A stretch of 64,000 nt of DNA from Balneola vulgaris DSM 17893 (GCF_000375465.1 NZ_AQXH01000001.1:891212-955211), one strand, 5' to 3'; shown: positions 7,139-16,587, numbered from the stretch's first letter. Notes: generated from the letters alone by a model not told the origin. A program made the numbers and translations.

Positions 7139-8563
7139 TTAATAATTAATTTCATTTTCAGAGATGTTATTCACACCCATGAGGTAATTGATGTAGCTAT
7201 TCGCCATGTACAGATCGGCTGAAGCCTGAATTCGTTTTAATTGGTATTCGAGTAGCTTTCGTTGCAACCTGAGAATTTCTTCAAAATCAGAAGCATCTGT
7301 AGAATAAGATTCCATCAAAATGTTGATGGCCTGTTCAACTCGTTGAATTTGTTTGGTATGGTATAAATTAAATCTTCTTTGAGCGTCATTCCGATCCCTT
7401 AATGCAGTTAAAAGATCGGTCTCTAATTTATTTTCTAATGTGATTATATCCTGCTGAACTGTATTAAGGTTCAGTTCTGCCTGCTGAACTTTGGCATTAT
7501 ACTTATTTCTGAAAAGTGGAATCTTAAAACTGGCTCGGGCTACAAAAGCATCTTTTCCATTATCAGGAAGGTTTGCAACATCAGATCTTTCTCCGGTTGC
7601 TATATAGTCGAAACCAATTCCAAAGGAAGGCTTTCCGTCTCTATCAGCTAAAGAAACCATTTCCTTTGATGCTTCTTCTCTGTATCTGAGTTTATTAAGA
7701 TTCGGGTTTTTTTGAATAATAGTTAACCTGAGATCATCCTTATCTTTTGTTAACATTGACATGGATAAGTTATCCGGAATAATAACTTCCGAGCTTTTAT
7801 CCACATTTCTGAATTCATTAAAACGCTCAATCATTAAACCACGATTGTCCTTTAACAACTCAATTTGAGTTTTAAGATCTTCTTGTTCGATCTGTGCCCT
7901 GAGTACATCAACTTGTGATGTCAATCCATTTTCATACCTACTTAAACTAACTTCAAGCAACGTATTTATAATGCTGAGGTGCTCTTCTGCAATTCTGATT
8001 TGTTGCTCTACTTCAAATAAATCGCTCCAAATCATTTCCATCTGATAGAAAATGCGATTTCTTTGTTCCTGAAATTGTTCAAATTGTGCTTTTGCATTCG
8101 CTTCAGATACCAACCTCTTTTCAGATAAACTACCAAACCACGGAAACATTTGAGTTACAGAAACGCGTGCCTTTTGTGGTCCAACTCTGGTTTCGATCGG
8201 ACTAATGAAATAAGCAAATGCCACTTCGGGGTCAGGTAAAGCCCCAACCTGAGGACCATTTTCCAATTCTGATAAATACCTGTTGAACGAAGCTTTAAGC
8301 TCGGGATTATTCTGTGCAGCCTCCTGCTGGTAGCTTTCCAGGTTTTGGGCGTTTAGAGTTGAAGAAAGTAACAGGATTATCAGCATATAAAACACACCCC
8401 TGAATCCCCTCTCAAGAGGGGACTTTTTCTTTTGTTCCTTCGAAGAGAGATTTGCTTTCTTAAACTGTTCGTAATTCTCGCTTTTAGGGGAACTGATCGA
8501 ACCGGTTGTTCCCAATTTGATCAGAGAGGTATACGATTCTATATTTTGAAATAATCGTCTCAT
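7139..8563 (-). CDS. cusC: CusC/TolC-family outer membrane efflux channel with repeat-derived N-terminal insert
   Basis: A 474-residue protein if started at the ATG at 8563, whose ATGA overlaps the cusA stop and implies coupling. The body is a TolC-type outer-membrane efflux protein with two repeats rich in coiled-coil helix (for example EQFQEQRNRIFYQMEMIWSDL and LRLQRKLLEYQLKRIQAS). The hydrophobic signal peptide only begins at Met60 of this form (ATG at 8386, MLIILLLSSTLNAQ). The preceding 59 residues include SPLERGFRGVF, the translation of a dispersed palindromic repeat at 8395-8428. The functional start may therefore be 8386, giving a normal secreted channel of 415 residues. It completes the CusCBA tripartite copper/silver pump. 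Confidence 0.85.
   Translation of the reverse strand: MRRLFQNIESYTSLIKLGTTGSISSPKSENYEQFKKANLSSKEQKKKSPLERGFRGVFYMLIILLLSSTLNAQNLESYQQEAAQNNPELKASFNRYLSELENGPQVGALPDPEVAFAYFISPIETRVGPQKARVSVTQMFPWFGSLSEKRLVSEANAKAQFEQFQEQRNRIFYQMEMIWSDLFEVEQQIRIAEEHLSIINTLLEVSLSRYENGLTSQVDVLRAQIEQEDLKTQIELLKDNRGLMIERFNEFRNVDKSSEVIIPDNLSMSMLTKDKDDLRLTIIQKNPNLNKLRYREEASKEMVSLADRDGKPSFGIGFDYIATGERSDVANLPDNGKDAFVARASFKIPLFRNKYNAKVQQAELNLNTVQQDIITLENKLETDLLTALRDRNDAQRRFNLYHTKQIQRVEQAINILMESYSTDASDFEEILRLQRKLLEYQLKRIQASADLYMANSYINYLMGVNNISENEINY
8395..8428. repeat. Dispersed palindromic element inside 5' part of cusC
   Basis: Perfect 8-base arms TCCCCTCT (8405-8412) and AGAGGGGA (8415-8422) with a 2-base centre are flanked by ACACCCCTGAA and CTTTTTC. 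On the coding strand it encodes SPLERGFRGV, a peptide that I recall recurring at the start of unrelated predicted proteins in many bacteria, as expected of a mobile palindromic repeat. It sits between two candidate cusC starts and supplies an AGGGG 10 bases before the ATG at 8386. Confidence 0.65.
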
Positions 8564-11500
8564 TTCAAACTCCTTTTTAATTGAAATTCTTTCCAAATAG
8601 CATAGAGTACAGGAACTACAAATAACGTGATGACCTGAAGAAGCATACCCCCAACACTCGGAATAGCCATTGGAACCATAATATCAGCTCCACGACCTGT
8701 TGAAGTTAAAATTGGGATCAACGCAAGTATAGTTGTCGCTGTAGTCATCAGTGTTGGGCGGATTCTTCGTGAACTTGCCTCAATCACTACTAATCTTATT
8801 TCTTCATTATTAACAGGTTTTCGTTTATCAAAAATCTGATCCAGATATGTAGCCATTACAACTCCACCATCCGATGCAATCCCGAATAAGGCAATAAACC
8901 CTACCCAAACAGCCACACTTAAATTCACTGTCCCCATCTGAAATAGATCTCTCAGATTCTGTCCAAATAAGTCGAAATTCAGGAACCAGCCTTGTCCATA
9001 CAGCCAGATCATTAAAAAGCCACCTGCCCAAGCCACAAAAATACTGGTGAAGATCATTCCGGTAGTTGCTGCTGATTTAAACTGGAAATACATGATCAGA
9101 AAGATTGCAAAGAGAGCAATCGGTAAAATGATACCTAATCGTTTCTCGGCCCTAACCTGATTTTCATAATTTCCGGCGAACTCAAAACTAACACCTGCAG
9201 GCACTTCTAAATATCCTGTTTCAATCCGCTCTGAAAAAAGTTGTTGAGCATTTCGAACTACATCCACTTCAGCAATACCGTCCAGTTTATCGAAGATTAC
9301 ATAGCCTATTAAAAAAGTATCTTCACTTTTAATCGCTTGCGGTCCTTGTCGATACTCAACCGATGCCAATTGTTTCAATGGAATTTGAGCTCCAGATTTG
9401 GTTGGTACCAGCATATTTGAAATCGCTTGAGGATCGTTTCTTAATTCTCTAGCGTATCGTACTCTGATCGGATAACGCTCTCTGCCTTCCACTGAAGTAG
9501 AAACCTGCATTCCTCCGATTCCTACTTTAACAAAATTTTGTACGTCTTGAATAGTAAGGCCGTATCGCGCTAATTGTTTTCGATTCCAATCTATTTCAAG
9601 ATATGGTTTACCCACTATCCGGTCTGCGAATACAGACTGGGGTTTTACTCCCGGTACAGTTCGAAGAATTTCTTCTAGCTGTAAACCAAAATCCTCAATA
9701 GTTTCAAGATCAGAGCCTTTTACTTTAACTCCCATTGGCGCCCTCATCCCTGACTGAAGCATGATTAATCTAGTTTGTATAGGCTGGAGTTTTGGCGCTG
9801 AGGTTGTTCCCGGAATTCTGGTGACAGCTATTATTTCATCCCAAATATCATCCGGTGATTGTATATGATCTCTCCATTGACGAAAGTATTTTCCGTCTTC
9901 ATCAGGAATTAATTCTCCGTTTATATCTCGCTCAAAAATACCTTCATCATTTATCTTAAATCTAATTCTACGCCCATTTTCATCTGTTTTATATTCTGAT
10001 TTATACTGAATCAAATTTTCGTACATAGAAATGGGTGCAGGATCTAATGCCGAGTTTGTTCGTCCAAGTTTTCCAACTACTTTTTCGATTTCAGGAATAG
10101 ATGATACAGCCATATCAATTTTACGTACTACATCCTTAGATTCTTCAATTCCCGCATGAGGTAATGTTGTAGGCATCAATAAAAAAGCTCCTTCATCCAG
10201 CGCCGGCATAAATTCCTTGCCTAATCCCGGAAATGTCTGTGAAGCAGTAGTCCAAAGTTTCGTGTTCTTGATATCTACACCAATTGAACCGAAACCTCTG
10301 TCTACAAATCCGAAGACATTCGAGAATCCAAGCCAAATAATCATACTCAGAACAATGAAGAACGTCGGTATAGAAAGAAAGGCCAATTTGTGATCCAAAC
10401 ACCAAGCAATAAGCTTCTCATAATATTTGATTACTAACCAAAATGAACACAGAATTGCGCCAATCAATAAAACAACAAACAATAAATTCCATATCAACGC
10501 TACTGAAGGACCGAAAGGAAGCCAGTATATTGCTAATAACCACGTTACGATTATTACACTGAAGACGTTATTGAACAAAGAAATTTTAGATTCATATTCA
10601 GAATCAAGAAACGTTGATGTTCCGTTAATTAAGCCAAAACCAATTAATGCCATACCGCCCCAAACTGGGCCTGTAAATAAGAATATCAATCCTGAAATAA
10701 CTAATAAGCTATTCCAAACTAACTTTATTTTCTTATTACTGATCTTTACTGAAAACAACCAGTGAGCAAAAGGTGGAATTAATGTAATAGCAATTATAAT
10801 GGAAGCGATCAGCGCAAATGTTTTAGTATAAGCCAGCGGTTTAAATAATTTACCTTCGGCCGCAATCATGGTGAATACTGGCAAAAAACTAACTATAGTT
10901 GTAGAAACTGCCGTTATTACTGCAGAAGCTACTTCTACTGTGGCTGTGTAAATCACTTCTAAAAGAGAATCTCCTTCTTTCATATTCTCCATATGTCGGA
11001 GCATATTTTCAGACAGAATGACACCCATATCCACAATCGTCCCGATGGCAATGGCTATTCCTGAAAGCGCCACTATGTTGGCATCTACATTCGCATACTT
11101 CATAGCGATAAAAGTCATGAGGACTGCAACAGGCAACATAGCTGAGATCAGAAATGAAGTTCTTAAGTTCATTACCATCACTACAATTACAATAATAGTA
11201 ATCAATATTTCGAGAGATAAAGCTTCTTCAAGAGTTCCTAATGTTTCCCCAATCAATTCTGAACGATCATAAAACGGTACAATCGTGACTTTAGAAACCG
11301 TACCATCATCCAACGTTTTTGATGGCAAACCTGTTGACAATTCATTGATCTTCTCTTTGATATTGTCAATCACTTCCTGAGGGTTTGCTCCCTGTCTTGC
11401 CACAACAACAGCCCCCACAGCATCCGCACCTCCTTTATCTAATGCTCCACGTCGCTGAGCAGGCCCTGTAGTTACAAAAGCAACATCTTTGATACGAACA

Positions 11501-12318
11501 GGAATATTATCAACAACTTTGAGTACCGTTTCTTCTATGTCTTCAATGTTCTGTATGTACCCAAGTCCACGAACTAAATACTCAGCATTATTGATCTCAA
11601 TGGTCTGAGCTCCTACATCCGCGTTTGTTTTTCGAACTGCATCAAAAACCTGAGCAAGAGAAATATCATAATTTAAAAGTGCATTTGGGTTTACATCGAT
11701 CTGATATTCTTTTACGAACCCCCCAATTGGTGATACTTCCGCCACTCCTTGCGCTCCTGAAAGTGCATATCCAATATAAAAATCCTGTATACTTCTTAGT
11801 TCCTGAGGATCCCATCCTCCAGCTGGATTTCCATCTTTATCTCTTCCTTCCAATGTATACCAAAAAACTTGCCCAAGTGCTGTTGCATCGGGACCTAAAG
11901 ATGGCTGTACGTCTTGCGGCAGTGTTCCTTTTGGCAACGAGTTCAATTTTTCAAGAATTCGGGAACGACTCCAATAAAATTCTACACCTTCTTCAAAGAT
12001 CACATAAATGCTAGAAAGACCGATCATTGAAGTACTTCTAATTGTCTTTACTCCTGGAACAGTCAAAAGCTGGGTTGTTAGTGGATATGTGATTTGGTCT
12101 TCTACATCTTGTGGTGATTGTCCTGCCCATTCGGTATAAACAATTTGCTGATTCTCACCTAAGTCTGGAATAGCGTCAACTGGAACTGGGTCTTTGGGAA
12201 GAAAATCCAAATTCCATGAAAATGGGGTGGAAACCAATCCCCATCCTACCAAAACAAGAAGCAATAGCACTGCAACTAATTTGTTTTCCAGAAAAAAGCG
12301 TATGGTTTTATTTAACAT
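8560..12318 (-). CDS. cusA: CusA/CzcA-type RND heavy-metal efflux pump
   Basis: A 1252-residue inner-membrane RND permease of the heavy-metal efflux group, using the proton gradient to export Cu(I)/Ag(I) or related ions through CusB and CusC. Evidence includes the N-terminal pattern PVDAIPDLGENQQIVYTEWAGQSPQDVEDQITYPL (split here as motif residues about 47-80), the fourth-helix segment AIGTIVDMGVILSEN with the acidic relay residue, and duplicated periplasmic loops. The YTLEGRD stretch at about 153 favours the CusA (monovalent ion) branch. It is about 200 residues longer than E. coli CusA, mainly from extra hydrophobic helices in the middle, a size I believe is common among Bacteroidota homologues. 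It lies 160 bases after the Met/His-rich leader gene. Confidence 0.92.
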   Translation of the reverse strand: MLNKTIRFFLENKLVAVLLLLVLVGWGLVSTPFSWNLDFLPKDPVPVDAIPDLGENQQIVYTEWAGQSPQDVEDQITYPLTTQLLTVPGVKTIRSTSMIGLSSIYVIFEEGVEFYWSRSRILEKLNSLPKGTLPQDVQPSLGPDATALGQVFWYTLEGRDKDGNPAGGWDPQELRSIQDFYIGYALSGAQGVAEVSPIGGFVKEYQIDVNPNALLNYDISLAQVFDAVRKTNADVGAQTIEINNAEYLVRGLGYIQNIEDIEETVLKVVDNIPVRIKDVAFVTTGPAQRRGALDKGGADAVGAVVVARQGANPQEVIDNIKEKINELSTGLPSKTLDDGTVSKVTIVPFYDRSELIGETLGTLEEALSLEILITIIVIVVMVMNLRTSFLISAMLPVAVLMTFIAMKYANVDANIVALSGIAIAIGTIVDMGVILSENMLRHMENMKEGDSLLEVIYTATVEVASAVITAVSTTIVSFLPVFTMIAAEGKLFKPLAYTKTFALIASIIIAITLIPPFAHWLFSVKISNKKIKLVWNSLLVISGLIFLFTGPVWGGMALIGFGLINGTSTFLDSEYESKISLFNNVFSVIIVTWLLAIYWLPFGPSVALIWNLLFVVLLIGAILCSFWLVIKYYEKLIAWCLDHKLAFLSIPTFFIVLSMIIWLGFSNVFGFVDRGFGSIGVDIKNTKLWTTASQTFPGLGKEFMPALDEGAFLLMPTTLPHAGIEESKDVVRKIDMAVSSIPEIEKVVGKLGRTNSALDPAPISMYENLIQYKSEYKTDENGRRIRFKINDEGIFERDINGELIPDEDGKYFRQWRDHIQSPDDIWDEIIAVTRIPGTTSAPKLQPIQTRLIMLQSGMRAPMGVKVKGSDLETIEDFGLQLEEILRTVPGVKPQSVFADRIVGKPYLEIDWNRKQLARYGLTIQDVQNFVKVGIGGMQVSTSVEGRERYPIRVRYARELRNDPQAISNMLVPTKSGAQIPLKQLASVEYRQGPQAIKSEDTFLIGYVIFDKLDGIAEVDVVRNAQQLFSERIETGYLEVPAGVSFEFAGNYENQVRAEKRLGIILPIALFAIFLIMYFQFKSAATTGMIFTSIFVAWAGGFLMIWLYGQGWFLNFDLFGQNLRDLFQMGTVNLSVAVWVGFIALFGIASDGGVVMATYLDQIFDKRKPVNNEEIRLVVIEASSRRIRPTLMTTATTILALIPILTSTGRGADIMVPMAIPSVGGMLLQVITLFVVPVLYAIWKEFQLKRSLK

Positions 12319-12423
12319 TGGTATGATTTTAGAATAACTAAGACTGAGTTTTATAAGCCATCTCGTTTGAAGTAACCGAGAATCGGGCCTGCTTAAAATG
12401 GCATAACTGTTTTTCTACTCTGG

Positions 12424-12452
12424 TTTCTGAACTAAAGCTCACTATTCAGAAA
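12424..12452. promoter_or_regulatory. Perfect inverted repeat between leader gene and cusA
   Basis: Arms TTTCTGAA (12424-12431) and TTCAGAAA (12445-12452) with 13 bases between. It lies within the 160-base gap separating the Met/His-rich leader gene from cusA. No T-run follows on the minus strand, so it is not a standard terminator. It could be an operator, an RNA stabilising hairpin or an attenuator; the function is unknown. Confidence 0.35.
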
Positions 12453-12478
12453 TGCAGAAATATTAGACGTAGTTATTT

Positions 12479-12916
12479 CTAAATCAGGAAGGTCTCGTTC
12501 GCCAAGAAGAGCGGGGGTGGCGAATACGATTCATCTAGCGCAAGATTATAATGCTGTTGAGATGAGGTATCAGAATCGTTGATAATCTGATAGTTTATCA
12601 GAAATCTAGTTGGGATAACTTTAGCAAAACTTTTGGATGAAATAACGGCCTGCTTGTTCGTATCTATTTCACACTCACAATCAATAGCCATATCACAATG
12701 TTCTTTCGATTCGTGAGATTGAGTGTGGCTAGAAGTGTCATCCATTTGATGATTCATATGCTCCATAGCATTGGAGGTCATATGAACTTCAGAAGTCTCC
12801 ATTGTATCACAAATTGCATCTACCATCTCCATAGAACATAATGAAGCCGTCATACTCAATAGAATATTGATGCTTACGAAAGCAGATAGAATGCTATGTG
12901 GTTTGAAGATTTTCAC
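12479..12916 (-). CDS. Secreted Met/His/Cys-rich putative metal-binding protein
   Basis: A 145-residue protein with a signal peptide (hydrophobic residues about 9-26). The mature N-terminal half is dense in Met, His and Cys (CSMEMVDAICDTME, HMTSNAMEHMNHQMDD, HCDMAIDCECE), a composition typical of periplasmic copper/silver-binding proteins. No enzyme motif was recognised. Similar short proteins with a poorly conserved core are often found as the first gene before cusA in Bacteroidota. It heads the minus-strand array, so it is probably co-regulated by the promoter upstream at about 12920-13000. Metal sequestration is an inference from composition and position. Confidence 0.7.
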   Translation of the reverse strand: MKIFKPHSILSAFVSINILLSMTASLCSMEMVDAICDTMETSEVHMTSNAMEHMNHQMDDTSSHTQSHESKEHCDMAIDCECEIDTNKQAVISSKSFAKVIPTRFLINYQIINDSDTSSQQHYNLALDESYSPPPLFLANETFLI

Positions 12917-12948
12917 AGACTAAGGATACAAAAAGAGTCCTTTAATTC

Positions 12949-12967
12949 AATATTTTCTAAAAATATT
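12949..12967. promoter_or_regulatory. AT-rich inverted repeat upstream of cus operon
   Basis: Arms AATATTTT (12949-12956) and AAAATATT (12960-12967) with a 3-base centre lie 33-51 bases before the leader gene start at 12916. This is the expected place for a promoter-overlapping operator. The binding protein is unknown and A/T-rich dyads arise readily by chance. Confidence 0.3.
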
Positions 12968-13001
12968 ACACGAATAGGTTAAAATTCTATACAACGGTAA
13001 C

Positions 13002-14123
13002 CTACAATTGCTTACGATACATGCGATAGGTTTTATCTAAACGACCATTGATCTTTTCAGCTAGTCGAATCATGCTAGTATTGGTACCCAACACCCAACT
13101 TAATTCTGATCTGGTTAGGTTTCTTGGAATACCTTTTTCTATAGCCTTTTGAGTAAGAATCGCATCTATACCCTTACCTTTGTATTCAGGGATTACTCCA
13201 AGCAACGCTGTTCTTAATCGGGTAATTTTTTTCTTCTGAAATAGAATTTTCAAGAAGCCAAATGGAAATAAATTCCCATTCATGGTTTTAAACAGCTGGT
13301 TGTAATCCAGCAAAGCAATGGAGAATGCAACAGGCTTACCGTCAATTTCAGCTATATGAGCGAAATCTGTATCTAAAATAAGTTTAAAGTCTTCGGCTGT
13401 GGCTTGTAACTCAGCCTTTGTAAGTGGAAGAAAACCCCAGTTATCTTTCCACGCTTGATTATAGATTTGACGTACTATCTCAACTTCTTCGTTTAGTTTT
13501 CTCTTATTTACTTCACGAATTTTCAAACCTGGATATCGCTTATAAACAAGATTCAAAGCTCTTTCAAAACGAGACATATCCATATCTTGCTGATCTACCA
13601 CATAGGCTAACAAGTCCATCTCATGTTCAAAGCCTGCACCAAGAATTAACTTCTCATAGTAAGGCTTGTTGTAAGGCATCATCAGATATGGTTGCTTGTC
13701 GAAGCCATCCACTAAAAGTCCAATAGTGTCCATCATACCAGGGCTTGCGGGTCCAAGCACGTCGGTCATGCCCTTTTCTTTTAACCAATCGCAGGCCACT
13801 CGGAATAAAAGATCGGCTGTATTTTGATCATCAATACATTCAAAAAAACCAAAATGACCAGTTTTAGAATTATGCTCTTTATTAAAACGATGATCTACTA
13901 CTGCAGATATACGACCGGCAATCTCACCGTTGTGCTCGGCGATGAATAAAGCGATTTCAGCGTTGTCGTAGTAAGGATTTTTCTTCGTATCGATCAGTTT
14001 TTTCTGATCCATTCGGAGTGGGGGAACCCATACGTCATTATCAGCATAATGGCCGTATGGAAACTCAATAAATTTCTTTCGTTCATCGTCGGTTGTGACG
14101 ATGGTTACCCCATTTGTATTCAT
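13002..14123 (-). CDS. GNAT-fold acyltransferase next to serine palmitoyltransferase
   Basis: A 373-residue cytoplasmic protein with two GNAT-like halves. The C-terminal half shows the acyl-CoA pyrophosphate-binding type segment LGVIPEYKGKGIDAILTQKAIE (about residues 310-331), preceded by HIAEIDGKPVAFSIAL. The N-terminal half has the matching LFIAEHNGEIAGRISAV strand pair. It starts 13 bases after the serine palmitoyltransferase gene. Bacterial ceramide synthases are soluble N-acyltransferases of GNAT type, so N-acylation of the long-chain base is a good hypothesis, but the substrate is not shown by sequence. Alternative: a general lipid or peptide N-acyltransferase. Confidence 0.6.
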   Translation of the reverse strand: MNTNGVTIVTTDDERKKFIEFPYGHYADNDVWVPPLRMDQKKLIDTKKNPYYDNAEIALFIAEHNGEIAGRISAVVDHRFNKEHNSKTGHFGFFECIDDQNTADLLFRVACDWLKEKGMTDVLGPASPGMMDTIGLLVDGFDKQPYLMMPYNKPYYEKLILGAGFEHEMDLLAYVVDQQDMDMSRFERALNLVYKRYPGLKIREVNKRKLNEEVEIVRQIYNQAWKDNWGFLPLTKAELQATAEDFKLILDTDFAHIAEIDGKPVAFSIALLDYNQLFKTMNGNLFPFGFLKILFQKKKITRLRTALLGVIPEYKGKGIDAILTQKAIEKGIPRNLTRSELSWVLGTNTSMIRLAEKINGRLDKTYRMYRKQL

Positions 14124-14136
14124 ACAAGCAGTTTAT

Positions 14137-15372
14137 TTATACAGCTGAATGACCGTTTTGGTCAATAATCCCATGTTTGATACCTACTTTCCTGAAGGCC
14201 TCTAAAATTCGGTTTAAATGATCATCAGTGTGGCTAGCCATGTAACTAGTTCTAAGCAGAGATTGCCCTTTAGGCACTGCTGGAGGAACTACGGCATTAG
14301 CGTAAACACCTTCTTCAAATAGATCTTTCCAGAACTTGAAGCAGCTCATCATGTCTCCAATTACAACCGGTACAATTGGCGACTCACTCGACCATACGTT
14401 GAATCCAAGTTTCTTTAACTCAGTACGCATGTAAATTGAAATCTCTTCTAGACGTTCGATTCTCCAAGTTTCTTCTTGCAGAATTTCTAGAGCCTTAAGT
14501 ACCGTAGCTACGTTAGCTGGAGGCATAGATGCACTAAAAATATGTGCGGGTGAAGAATGACGAATATATTCGATTACTTCTCTGGCCCCTACAATAAATC
14601 CACCTAAAGAGGCGAATGACTTAGAGAAGGTTCCACTAATTAAATCAACATCATCTGTTAAGCCGAACACAGAAGCAGAACCTCTACCTCCATCTCCAAT
14701 TACACCCACCGCGTGAGCATCATCAAGGTATAAGCGTGCGTTAAATTCTTTCGCCAAGGCTACAAGTTCAGGAACTTTAGCAAGGGTTCCAGACATTGAG
14801 AATACACCGTCTGAAATTATAATCTTACCTGCATTAGGATCAGCTTTTTCAAGCATTTTACGCAGTTGTCCCATGTCGTTATGCTGATAACGCACTGTTT
14901 TAGCGTTAGAGCAAAGTGTTCCTACAACAATACATGCATGGTTATCGCGGTCAGAGAAAATAATGTCATTTCTACCAGCGATGGTCTGAATAGTACCCTC
15001 GTTAGTTTGGTAGCCGGTACTGAAGAGAACACAATTTTCTTTATTCAGAAACTTAGCCAGCTTTTCTTCCAGCTCTAAATGGATATCAAGCGTACCATTT
15101 AAATAACGTGATCCAGTACAACCCGTACCATATTTCGTTAATGCTTTCTGTGCAGCCTCAATTGTTCTTTGATCGTTGGTTAACCCCAAGTAGTTATTGG
15201 AGCCTGCCATAATTACTTCGTGGCCTTCAATTTCCACGATAGTTCCATCCGTAGCCTCCAATGGCTTGAAGTATGGGTATAACCCTAGCTCTTTTACTTC
15301 ATCGGCCTTGGTAAAATTATATGCTTTCGCAAAAATGTCGTTTTTGGCTACGTCGGTTTTAGTATCGGCCAT
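14137..15372 (-). CDS. spt: Serine palmitoyltransferase
   Basis: A 411-residue PLP-dependent alpha-oxoamine synthase that condenses L-serine with a fatty acyl thioester to make 3-ketosphinganine, the first step of sphingolipid synthesis. PLP lysine is Lys251 in SGTFSKSFASLGG; DDAH at 217-220 and His145 are the usual cofactor contacts. The N-terminal LYPYFKPLE and GSNNYLGLT motifs match Bacteroidota serine palmitoyltransferases better than glycine C-acetyltransferase or BioF. The ATG at 15372 was chosen because GAGGA lies 8 bases before it; an in-frame TTG at 15387 has no such site. It is followed closely by the GNAT-fold acyltransferase and preceded by two glycosyltransferases. Confidence 0.85.
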   Translation of the reverse strand: MADTKTDVAKNDIFAKAYNFTKADEVKELGLYPYFKPLEATDGTIVEIEGHEVIMAGSNNYLGLTNDQRTIEAAQKALTKYGTGCTGSRYLNGTLDIHLELEEKLAKFLNKENCVLFSTGYQTNEGTIQTIAGRNDIIFSDRDNHACIVVGTLCSNAKTVRYQHNDMGQLRKMLEKADPNAGKIIISDGVFSMSGTLAKVPELVALAKEFNARLYLDDAHAVGVIGDGGRGSASVFGLTDDVDLISGTFSKSFASLGGFIVGAREVIEYIRHSSPAHIFSASMPPANVATVLKALEILQEETWRIERLEEISIYMRTELKKLGFNVWSSESPIVPVVIGDMMSCFKFWKDLFEEGVYANAVVPPAVPKGQSLLRTSYMASHTDDHLNRILEAFRKVGIKHGIIDQNGHSAV

Positions 15373-15453
15373 GCGATTGATCCTCAAATATTCTTTTTTA
15401 ACGGCGAAATATACCTAGTATTAATTTTCTATCAAATTCTGCCTGCCTTCAGG

Positions 15454-16587
15454 CTAACTTAGCTGATGCACTTTCTTCTCAACAACATCCTTAAGATAGG
15501 AAATATATTGCTGTGCTACTTTATTCCAAGTAAAGTTTTCGAGCACAAACTCACGAGCTGTCTCACTCATTTCTTCTAAGTTGCTCTGTATCAACTCATC
15601 AACAGTATTTGCAAAGTCTTGTGATTGCCTCACGCCAATTTTATATCCATTATGGCCATTTTTCACCACATCTTTGATTCCTTCTAAGTCGGCCGCAACA
15701 GCAGGAGTTCCCGCTAAATTGGCTTCTAGAAGTACAATTCCAAATCCTTCCATATCACCTGGTATCGGAATATTAGGCATGATAAACACATCAGCAGCCG
15801 CATATGCTTGCTTCAGTACTTTATCGGGTTGCTTACCTACTAATAAAACTTGATCTCTTACTGAAGAATTTTCTAAAAGCTGATTTAAATTTTCATGCTC
15901 TGGTCCATCACCTATGGCCATATAAATCACATTCGATTTAATTTTTGGGAGCACTTCAGAAATAAACCATTCATGGCCTTTTCTCTTTACTTGCCTACCA
16001 ACGGTAAGTAATAGCGACTTCCCTTCTAGTGAAACTTTAAACTCTTTTTCGATTTCTTGAATAGCAGACTCTTTATCTGGCACATCACTAAAGTCTTCCA
16101 TATCGAAACCATTAGGAAGAGCCACCCCCTTATCGGGTTGCATCCCGCGCTTGATACATTCTTCACGAGTGGCTTTTGAAACTGAAATCACACCATCTAG
16201 GGCGTTAAACACCTTTGGTACAAAATTCTGATAGATACCGATAGGCATTTTCACATCTTGGCCATGGTTTATAGTAACCATCGGCACTTCAATTTTTCTT
16301 CGTGTAAATTTAGCTAATGAAGCCGTTACCATCGATGAAAACAAAATCACATCGGGCTTGAACTCATCAACCATTTTGGGCAGTTCTCTTATCAAACGAA
16401 TCAAAAAGAAGACCGTTCGTAGCTCAATGCCTTTCCACGGTGCATGTTGAATAACCGTTTTGATGGTAATATCATCCCGCTTTTCTAACTCACTCACTAA
16501 TTGCATACTTACACGCTGCATACCACCAATATTTTTCAATGTGGCATCTTTGGGCGGGTGCAAATGTGATATATAAAGTATCCTCAA
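15454..16587 (-). CDS. GT4-family glycosyltransferase A
   Basis: A 377-residue GT-B fold glycosyltransferase. The N-terminal Rossmann start MRILYISHLHPPKDA with GGMQR is the acceptor domain; the C-terminal donor domain has LLLTVGRQVKRKGHEWF, the AAADVFIMPN segment and the catalytic-type EGFGIVLLEANLAGTP (about residues 281-296), all typical of GT4. The start codon is TTG at 16587, 4 bases after the stop of the upstream GT4 gene; no ATG gives a complete first strand. It probably adds a sugar to a lipid acceptor, since it sits between another GT4 gene and serine palmitoyltransferase. Donor sugar unknown. Confidence 0.8.
   Translation of the reverse strand: MRILYISHLHPPKDATLKNIGGMQRVSMQLVSELEKRDDITIKTVIQHAPWKGIELRTVFFLIRLIRELPKMVDEFKPDVILFSSMVTASLAKFTRRKIEVPMVTINHGQDVKMPIGIYQNFVPKVFNALDGVISVSKATREECIKRGMQPDKGVALPNGFDMEDFSDVPDKESAIQEIEKEFKVSLEGKSLLLTVGRQVKRKGHEWFISEVLPKIKSNVIYMAIGDGPEHENLNQLLENSSVRDQVLLVGKQPDKVLKQAYAAADVFIMPNIPIPGDMEGFGIVLLEANLAGTPAVAADLEGIKDVVKNGHNGYKIGVRQSQDFANTVDELIQSNLEEMSETAREFVLENFTWNKVAQQYISYLKDVVEKKVHQLS

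Noticed and set aside
8405-8422. Palindrome in cusC as a transcription terminator
   Set aside because: It lies inside coding sequence between coupled genes, has only a 2-base centre and is not followed by a T-run on the coding strand. A dispersed repeat explains it better.
10427-10765. A 112-codon open frame antisense to cusA
   Set aside because: It lies wholly within a well-supported gene on the other strand, has no recognisable domain and a low-complexity composition; it is a chance frame.
1-13000. Integrative element or transposon carrying the metal genes
   Set aside because: No transposase, integrase, relaxase, attachment repeats or tRNA junction was found around the metal island inside the window, so mobility is not supported here.
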